Shown: positions 58,581-64,000 of the stretch, in pieces
How positions within the stretch are numbered: position 1 is the first letter of the stretch
Layout of the letters: each line of letters opens with the position of its first letter
Source: Saprospiraceae bacterium
GTDB taxonomy: Bacteria; Bacteroidota; Bacteroidia; Chitinophagales; Saprospiraceae
Assembly (NCBI GenBank): GCA_019638385.1
Contig: JAHBTW010000005.1
Span: 124,001 to 188,000, forward strand
Direction: 5' to 3'
Length of the DNA stretch: 64,000 nucleotides
Notes under the pieces: generated by a model
What the model saw: only the letters and a program-made list of their open reading frames with translations
Database searches by the model: none
What the model was told of the DNA's origin: nothing
Program-made: the position numbers and the translations under genes

Positions 58581-59342
58581 TTAGCGCCCCATCCAGCCGC
58601 CGTCCACGGTGAGGATGGTACCGTTGACGTAGTTGGAGGCGTCGGAGGCGAGGAAGATGACCGGGCCTTTGAAATCGTCGGGTTCGCCCCAACGACCGGC
58701 CGGAATGCGGTCAAGGATGGCGCGGCTGCGCAGCGGGTCGTTGCGGAGCGCTTCGGTGTTGTCGGTAGCGATGTATCCGGGCGCAATGGCATTGACCTGT
58801 ACGCCTTTGGCGGCCCATTCGTTGGCCAGCGCTTTCACGAGACTGCCGATAGCGCCTTTGCTCGCGGCATATCCCGGCACAAACACGCCGCCCTGAAATG
58901 TGAGCAGCGAGGCCGTGAAAATGATTTTGCCGCTGCCCCGCTCCGCCATGTCTCTGCCCAACTCGCGAGAAAGAATAAAGGGCGCGTCGAGGTTGATGGA
59001 GAGCACTTTGTCCCAATATTCATCGGGGTGCTCGGCGGCAGGTGCGCGGAGAATGGTTCCGGCGTTGTTTACCAAAATATCAATACGCGGAAAGGCAGAT
59101 TTGGCCTTGCCGATGAACGCATACAAAGCGTCACGGTTGTTGAAATCGGCCTGAAAGGGATAGAATTGCCTGCCGAGCGATTGCACTTCGCGCTCCAGCT
59201 CGCTATCGGGCAGCAGGCTACCGGACACCCCAATGATGTCGGCGCCTGCTTCAGCCAGCCCAATAGAAATGCTTCTTCCGATGCCCCGGCTACAGCCGGT
59301 GACAAGAGCAATTTTGTTTTGAAGATTGAAAAGCTTCTCCAT
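58581..59342 (-). CDS. kduD: 2-deoxy-D-gluconate 3-dehydrogenase / 2,5-diketo-3-deoxygluconate reductase
   Basis: A short-chain dehydrogenase (253 residues) that reduces 2,5-diketo-3-deoxygluconate to 2-keto-3-deoxygluconate. The SDR motifs are complete: TGCSRGIGRS cofactor loop (about 15-24), NNAG (about 91-94), catalytic Ser region FTASLLTFQGG and YAASKGAIGSL (catalytic Tyr/Lys, about 160-164). FSIDFNN-like QADFNNRDALYAFI supports a KduD assignment, and its position next to kduI makes it firm. It is the first gene of the leftward catabolic operon and is divergent from the LacI-type regulator, with a 72-base shared region. Confidence 0.94.
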   Translation of the reverse strand: MEKLFNLQNKIALVTGCSRGIGRSISIGLAEAGADIIGVSGSLLPDSELEREVQSLGRQFYPFQADFNNRDALYAFIGKAKSAFPRIDILVNNAGTILRAPAAEHPDEYWDKVLSINLDAPFILSRELGRDMAERGSGKIIFTASLLTFQGGVFVPGYAASKGAIGSLVKALANEWAAKGVQVNAIAPGYIATDNTEALRNDPLRSRAILDRIPAGRWGEPDDFKGPVIFLASDASNYVNGTILTVDGGWMGR

Positions 59343-59350
59343 TATCTTTG
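59317..59350 (+). promoter_or_regulatory. Putative promoter of the LacI-type regulator gene
   Basis: TTTTG (59317-59321) and TATCTTTG (59343-59350) are separated by 21 bases and match the Bacteroidota -33/-7 pattern. The start would be about 58 bases before the ATG at 59415. The promoter overlaps the 5' end of kduD, so binding here could influence both directions. I see no clear palindromic operator in 59351-59414. Confidence 0.55.
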
Positions 59351-59414
59351 TTGAAAATCGTATTATTGCATATTATTTTTTTCAGGCGGCTCGCCCAATT
59401 CAGCAAACAGGTTC

Positions 59415-60434
59415 ATGGAATCCATTACCATAAAAGACATTGCCAAAGCGCTCAATATTTCCACTTCCACCGTGTCGCGGGCATTGCGCGACAGCTACGA
59501 GATCAATCCCGAAACCAAACGCTTAGTGATGGAGTACGCCGAACGCATGAACTACCGCCCCAATCCCATTGCCCTGAGTCTGAAAGAAAACCGTAGCCAA
59601 TCCATCGGCGTAATCGTGCCGGAAATTGCCAATTACTATTTCTCCGAAGCCATCAACGGCATCGAAGCGGCCGCATCCGACAGAGGCTACCACGTTGTCA
59701 TTTTTCAAAGCCAGGAATCGTACGAGCGCGAAGTGGAAAAAGTAGAATACCTCGCCGCCCGTCGGGTGGACGGGCTGCTGATGTCGCTTTCCAGCCGCAC
59801 CCTCGATTGCACACATCTCAAATCTTTGCAGGATCGGGGCATGCCGCTCGTTTTTTTCGACCGCATTCCCGCCGATATCGAAACCCACAAAGTAGTGGCC
59901 GACAACGTAGGCGGGGCTTTTGAGGCCACCCGGCACCTGCTGCAATCGGGGCGTCGGCGTATCGCGCACATTACGGCTCAGCCGGGGCTTTCCATTACCA
60001 AAGGCCGCCTGCAAGGCTACATGAATGCGCTCGAACAATCGGGCATCCCCTTCGATGAAAACCTCGTGCGATATTGCTATTACAGCCCGCAGGAAGTGGA
60101 AGACAACTTAGATAAGCTCTTCTCCCTGCCCGAACCGCCCGACGCTTTCCTCACCGTTTCCGACCGGCTGGCCTTAGGCTACTACGCCGCTTTGAAACGT
60201 CGGAAAATCCGCATCCCGGAAGATGTATCCTTTGTCGGATTTTCCAACCTGAACGCTGCCGAACTGCTGCAACCGCCCATGAGCACTGTGGTGCAACCCG
60301 CCTTTCAAATGGGTCAAACAGCAGCTCATTTGCTACTGGATTTGATTGAGCAAAAAACCAAAATTCCACCGGTCTTTCGCATCGAACAAATGCCCACCCG
60401 CTTGTTTGTGCGGGAATCTTCGGGGCTTGTTTGA
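59415..60434 (+). CDS. LacI-family transcriptional regulator
   Basis: A 339-residue repressor/activator. The N-terminal HTH is ITIKDIAKALNISTSTVSRA (about 4-23), with the hinge RMNYRPNPIALSLKENRSQS. The periplasmic-binding-like sensor domain (about 60-335) includes IGVIVPEIANYYFSEAINGI, LVFFDRIPAD and the closing TVVQPAFQMGQTAAHLL. It is divergent from the kduD operon and convergent with susD, so it very likely controls the pectin locus. The inducer would be a pathway intermediate such as 2-keto-3-deoxygluconate or a galacturonide (inference). Confidence 0.95.
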   Translation: MESITIKDIAKALNISTSTVSRALRDSYEINPETKRLVMEYAERMNYRPNPIALSLKENRSQSIGVIVPEIANYYFSEAINGIEAAASDRGYHVVIFQSQESYEREVEKVEYLAARRVDGLLMSLSSRTLDCTHLKSLQDRGMPLVFFDRIPADIETHKVVADNVGGAFEATRHLLQSGRRRIAHITAQPGLSITKGRLQGYMNALEQSGIPFDENLVRYCYYSPQEVEDNLDKLFSLPEPPDAFLTVSDRLALGYYAALKRRKIRIPEDVSFVGFSNLNAAELLQPPMSTVVQPAFQMGQTAAHLLLDLIEQKTKIPPVFRIEQMPTRLFVRESSGLV

Positions 60435-60440
60435 ACGAAT

Positions 60441-60472
60441 AGCTTCGACCACGCCAAGGCGTGGTCGCAGCT
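60441..60472. terminator. CGACCACGCC-AA-GGCGTGGTCG hairpin between convergent genes
   Basis: A perfect 10-base stem (60446-60455 / 60458-60467), extended by AGCT arms with one mismatch, lies in the 46 bases between the regulator and susD stops. It lacks a T-run. Its position suits a bidirectional terminator, and its core is the same word found at 55218 and 12458, so it is also a repeat-family member. Confidence 0.65.
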
Positions 60473-60480
60473 ACCCCCCT

Positions 60481-62193
60481 CTACTGGTATCCCGGATTTT
60501 GCGTAAACACATCTTTATTGGTCACGGCGTCAATTTGCACCTGCGGAATGGGGCGTACGACGTGGTGGTTTTGGATGCGGCCGGCTGCTTCCGGGTTGTG
60601 TGCAACGACCCGCTCCATGAGCTTGCCGGTGCGCTTGAGATCAAACCAACGCATTTGCTCGCCGGCAAATTCGCGGGCGCGCTCGTCGAGGATGAAGTCG
60701 AGGTTTACCTGTGCGGCGGTGATGGTCATATCGGCTTGCCGGCCGGGCAGGGCGGCGCGGTGGCGCACGGCGTTGATCATGTCCACTGCTTTGGGCATGT
60801 TGCTGAGTTTGAACTCTGCTTCTGCTGCAATGAGGTACATTTCAGCCAGCCGAATGACAAAAGCGTCGCGGGCACTTTGTATTTCGTTGATGTTGGGCCG
60901 GGTCGGATCGTCAAATTTTTTCAACGGAATGAACATAGCATTCGCGTTGATGGAGCCGTCGACTTTAAACATCTTGCTCTCGTCAATGATCAGATAACTT
61001 TTTAGAGCGTCTTCTGCATCCGATACTTCATATTTGGTAGCCAAAATGGCCGTATCGCCGAGTGCGAGCGTGACGTTGATCTCGTTGCCGCCTACTATTT
61101 TCTTGTATGCGTCGGCTTTGTTGCAAATCCACACCGTTTTGAACGTTCCGTGGTAGCGGGAGTCAATGGTTTCATCAAAGAGATTGAGCAAAAACTTGCT
61201 GGGCATGTAGCGGGCAAAAGGGCGTCCGTTGGCGATATCGCGTTGCATACCGATAGAGCCTGCGGCTACGCGCTCGTATGCCATGCCGAAATGCAGGTGG
61301 CCGTTGTGACCGCCGCGCGGGTGGCCGTCGGGATTGGTGGCAGCGTTGAGCAGGTCACTGAGCAGGAGGTTGGTGTTGTAATTGACCGACCAGATCACCT
61401 CGCTGTTTTTGAGGTTGTTCATGGCCCAAAGGTTGGCGTAGTTGGGTACCAATGCGTAGTTGTAGTCGGCAATCACTTTTTGTGCCAGATCGGATGCTTC
61501 GCGGTTGTTGCCCCGCGTGAGGTGCATACGCGCCAGAAAAGCCTCGGCAACGGGTTTGATGACCCGGCCGTAGTTGGGCGTAGTGAGCGGCAGGTTGGCC
61601 ACAGCAAAATTGAGGTCTTCAAAAATTTGAGCATAAAATGCCTCCACGGGCGTGCGGTTGGCAGTCGTCTCGGCCACTTGCGTCACGCCGGTGGTAAAGT
61701 GTACGCCGCCCCACTGCTCCACGATGTGCCAGTAGTAAAAGGCGCGCAGGTAGCGGAGTTCGCCTTCCCGCGTTTTTTGCAGGTTGGCCGAAAGGCCCGA
61801 ATTGCTCACATTGGCGATACCGGCGTTGCACAAGTTAATGGCCTTGTAAGTGCTGCGCCACAGGCGTTCCAGAAATACTTCCGTAGCGGCCAGGCCGGTT
61901 TCTGCAGGTTGCAGGTTGTTATACACCATAAGGTCTAAGCGGCGGTTGTCCACACCGGGCAGCCACAAGTCGGTACCCATCTCGGTGAGGGTGAAGCCTT
62001 CCTCTTTGCCGTACCAGGCACGGGTGTAAGAGTACGCAGCGTTCACCAATGATTCGAAGCCGTCGGGCGTGGTGTAGGCGCTTTCGCCTGTTAGCCCGGT
62101 CGGGTTGTTTTCCGTAAGGAAATCTTTGCTGCAAGCGTTTGCCAGAAAAAGGCCCGCTATGAGCAACACTTTGGTAATATGTTTGATTTGCAT
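60481..62193 (-). CDS. SusD/RagB-family outer membrane lipoprotein of the pectin locus
   Basis: A 570-residue surface lipoprotein with lipobox LFLANACSKDFL (Cys near residue 21). Family features: FESLVNAAYSYTRAWYG, GELRYLRAFYYWHIVEQWGG (about 139-158, SusD signature) and the C-terminal FILDERAREFAGEQMRWFDL (about 517-536). It captures oligogalacturonide or rhamnogalacturonan fragments for the SusC partner, judged from the surrounding enzymes. It lies downstream of susC but is separated from it by a 129-base repeat-filled spacer, unusually long for this pair. Confidence 0.96.
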   Translation of the reverse strand: MQIKHITKVLLIAGLFLANACSKDFLTENNPTGLTGESAYTTPDGFESLVNAAYSYTRAWYGKEEGFTLTEMGTDLWLPGVDNRRLDLMVYNNLQPAETGLAATEVFLERLWRSTYKAINLCNAGIANVSNSGLSANLQKTREGELRYLRAFYYWHIVEQWGGVHFTTGVTQVAETTANRTPVEAFYAQIFEDLNFAVANLPLTTPNYGRVIKPVAEAFLARMHLTRGNNREASDLAQKVIADYNYALVPNYANLWAMNNLKNSEVIWSVNYNTNLLLSDLLNAATNPDGHPRGGHNGHLHFGMAYERVAAGSIGMQRDIANGRPFARYMPSKFLLNLFDETIDSRYHGTFKTVWICNKADAYKKIVGGNEINVTLALGDTAILATKYEVSDAEDALKSYLIIDESKMFKVDGSINANAMFIPLKKFDDPTRPNINEIQSARDAFVIRLAEMYLIAAEAEFKLSNMPKAVDMINAVRHRAALPGRQADMTITAAQVNLDFILDERAREFAGEQMRWFDLKRTGKLMERVVAHNPEAAGRIQNHHVVRPIPQVQIDAVTNKDVFTQNPGYQ

Positions 62194-62222
62194 GATTTTT
62201 TGTTTTTTAAAGTTGTTGTTTA

Positions 62223-62317
62223 TGCTGAGCGGAGTCGAAGCATGGGTTGTGGGTTGTGGGTTCCCTCTGCCCCATGCCCTCCCGATTCCTTCGTCATCGG
62301 GATGTCGCTTCGCTCCA
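62223..62317. repeat. Mixed repeat words in the susC-susD spacer
   Basis: In order: GCTGAGCGGAGTCGAAGC, GGGTTGTGGGTTGTGGG (inverted ACAACCC words of 14300-14325), CCTCTGCCCCATGCCC (inverted GGGCATGGGGC words) and CCGATTCCTTCGTCATCGGG (a hairpin-forming word). Confidence 0.75.
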
Positions 62318-62322
62318 TCTGC

Positions 62323-64000
62323 TCAAAACTCTACATTAATCCCGCCCACAAAAAGCCGGTTCATCGGATTGGTCATGGAGCCGCCGCGTTCGGGGTCGTA
62401 ATCTTTCACCTTGCTGAGGACGAGGAGATTACGGCCGGTAGCGTAGATGCGGAATTTAGACAAGTGCAACTTGGTCAGCAACGATTTGGGCAGGCTGTAG
62501 CCGATGGTGGCGGCGCGCAACTTGGCAAAAGACGCATCCTGATAGAAGAGCGTGGAATAGTACAGCGTGGCAGCGCGCGAGCGGTTGGCACTGGGCCGCG
62601 GGAAGTCGTTGGTCGCATTCTCCGGCGTCCAGTAGTCGTGGCTCAAGCTGTTTTCATTGGCTTGCGGATCGTAAATACTGACAAAATCGTAGCTCATCAT
62701 TTGGCCCCAGCGCACGAAGAATTGTAAAGAGACATCAAATCCTTTGACGCGCAAATCGGTATTGAAATTGGCATTCCATTTGGGCCGGGTGGTGCCGAGA
62801 ATGACGCGGTCGGTAGCGGCATTGATCGTACCGTCGCCGTTTTGGTCGCGTACCCGGATATCGCCGGGCGCCTGCCCGAAACCCGCTGCCTGATCGGCTT
62901 CGTTGAGTTGCCAGATGCCGATTTTTTCAAAATCATAAAATGACTGTGTGGGGTATCCGATAAACCAGCCGTTGGCCACATCGTTGCCGCCGGTTGCCAG
63001 TTCCACGATTTTTTCATCCACCTTGAACCAGTTGACGCCTACATTCCAGTCTATGCCTTTGCGGTTGATGAGGAAGGCATTCACGCCAACTTCGATGCCT
63101 TTGGTCTCCGTTTTGCCTACGTTTTCGGTCACCCGTGCAAAACCGGTGCTCAGGGGCACTAAGCGCTCAAGGAGCAGGTCTTCGGTATTGGTTTGAAAAT
63201 AATCAATGGTACCGTTGACCCGGCCTTTCCACAGGCCGAAGTCCAAACCTGCATTAGAGGTTTTGGAAATCTCCCAGGAGAGGTCGTTGTTGCCGAGATT
63301 GTTGCCAAAAGCATAACCGATGGCCGGCGTTTCGTCAAATGCGAAGGGCACCCGAATGAGGTTGCTCTGGGTAGCATAGGGCAGCACGGCGGAGTTGCCG
63401 GCCACACCGTAGCTCAGGCGCAGTTTGAGGTCGGAAATGAGATTGCTGCCGGCCAGAAAGTCTTCCTGTGAGATGCGCCATGCGGCTCCTACGGAGGGAA
63501 AGAAGGCCCATTTGTTGCCTGCGCTGAGTTGAGAAGCGCCGTCGGTACGGGCAGTCGCCATGAGCAGGTACTTGTCGTTGAAACCATACTGGATGCGCGC
63601 CGTGTAAGAGAGCAGGGCGCTTTCTACAAAAGCCGAGCTGACAGACACTTGCTCGTTGGCATTGGCCAGACCATAGAAACCCTGGTAGGCGAGTAATTGG
63701 TTGGCGCCCTGTGCCGTAACGTCTTCGCGGCGGTTGCTGAGTACCGATTGTACGGCCGTAACGGTGAAGGCGTGGAGGCCTAACTGTTTGTTGTACATGA
63801 GGATGTTCTCCAAGTTGTAGCCGAAGCTGTTGCCGGTGGTGAAGCGCGCCAGCGGGGGGGTGCCGGCCCGGAGCACGGTGAGCGAACCGGCGTACAAACC
63901 GTCGCGGGAACTGGTGAGCGTCACGCCGAGATTGGAGCGGAAGGTGAGGTCTTCAAACGGTTTGAACTCTACATATCCCGACGTGAATACCCGCGAAGTG
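62323..64000 (-). CDS. SusC/RagA-family TonB-linked outer membrane transporter (partial, C-terminal part)
   Basis: About 559 residues of the C-terminal barrel of a SusC-type transporter; the frame stays open to the end of the window (GYVEFKPFEDLTF precedes the internal GTG at 63924), so the plug and N-terminus lie beyond it. Signatures: ISQEDFLAGSNLISDLKLRL, SYGVAGNSAVLPY, FRVKDQNGDG-like IRVRDQNGDGTINAATDR, KFRIYATGRNLLVLSKVKDY and the closing GGINVEF. Together with the SusD gene it should import pectin oligosaccharides for the enzymes encoded downstream. Confidence 0.95.
   Translation of the reverse strand, partial: TSRVFTSGYVEFKPFEDLTFRSNLGVTLTSSRDGLYAGSLTVLRAGTPPLARFTTGNSFGYNLENILMYNKQLGLHAFTVTAVQSVLSNRREDVTAQGANQLLAYQGFYGLANANEQVSVSSAFVESALLSYTARIQYGFNDKYLLMATARTDGASQLSAGNKWAFFPSVGAAWRISQEDFLAGSNLISDLKLRLSYGVAGNSAVLPYATQSNLIRVPFAFDETPAIGYAFGNNLGNNDLSWEISKTSNAGLDFGLWKGRVNGTIDYFQTNTEDLLLERLVPLSTGFARVTENVGKTETKGIEVGVNAFLINRKGIDWNVGVNWFKVDEKIVELATGGNDVANGWFIGYPTQSFYDFEKIGIWQLNEADQAAGFGQAPGDIRVRDQNGDGTINAATDRVILGTTRPKWNANFNTDLRVKGFDVSLQFFVRWGQMMSYDFVSIYDPQANENSLSHDYWTPENATNDFPRPSANRSRAATLYYSTLFYQDASFAKLRAATIGYSLPKSLLTKLHLSKFRIYATGRNLLVLSKVKDYDPERGGSMTNPMNRLFVGGINVEF

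Noticed and set aside
59343..59414. LacI-type operator in the divergent kduD/regulator region
   Set aside because: ATTATTGCATATTAT looks symmetrical at first sight, but its halves do not pair well; no convincing palindrome was found.

Overview
The window comes from a member of the Bacteroidota. Evidence: two SusC/SusD outer-membrane pairs, a LytTR regulator, DUF6090/DUF2911/HYC_CC_PP-type proteins, TAnnTTTG-type -7 promoter boxes and almost no Shine-Dalgarno sequences. A CrtI-CrtB-CruF-like-CrtY carotenoid cluster and repeat-loaded spacers would suit a pigmented, Saprospira/Lewinella-like polymer degrader. That placement is an inference. No tRNA, rRNA, CRISPR array, phage or transposase gene was seen.

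Layout. 1-7.1 kb: end of a LytTR regulator, an SLC13-type permease, an orphan SusC/SusD pair closed by a strong terminator. 7.1-12.4 kb: serine dehydratase, SPOR protein, metallo-beta-lactamase-fold hydrolase, small envelope proteins, Ppx/GppA phosphatase. 12.4-17.1 kb: carotenoid operon. 17.1-19.6 kb: winged-helix protein, acetyltransferase, DUF6090 membrane protein. 19.7-29.6 kb: copper/silver-type efflux cluster (CusA, CusB, TolC, HMA proteins, an HMA-AraC regulator, a decayed PepSY-type gene and a Cys-rich HYC_CC_PP-like protein). 29.8-34.0 kb: OmpA lipoprotein, DUF3299-like protein, acetyltransferase-argG-argC. 34.1-35.4 kb: a short AT-richer patch (DUF1801, methionine aminopeptidase). 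35.4-40.4 kb: FAD oxidoreductase, then an HD phosphohydrolase-flavoprotein-helicase operon. 40.5-64 kb: a large pectin/uronate utilisation locus.

The pectin locus holds a nearly complete route. SusC/SusD import oligosaccharides. A CE12-GH28 fusion, a GH105-DUF4350-NTF2 fusion, a CE8 pectinesterase and a GH43 enzyme process them. A TRAP transporter probably brings in uronate. UxaC-UxaB-UxaA (galacturonate branch) and KduI-KduD (unsaturated uronate branch) converge on 2-keto-3-deoxygluconate, which KdgK and Eda split to pyruvate and glyceraldehyde 3-phosphate. A divergent LacI-type regulator lies at the head. No pectate lyase is visible here.

The most unusual signal is not a gene. It is a set of recurring modular repeat words that fill spacers from 12.4 kb onward in both orientations: GGGCATA-type, ACAACCC-type, CGAGCT-type, TTTAACC-type, GTCGAAGGGC-type and ACCACGCC/GGCGTGGT hairpins. 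They supply the stop codons and C-terminal tails of several genes. In the CE12-GH28 gene one composite repeat is read through and appears to encode the hydrophobic core of the signal peptide.
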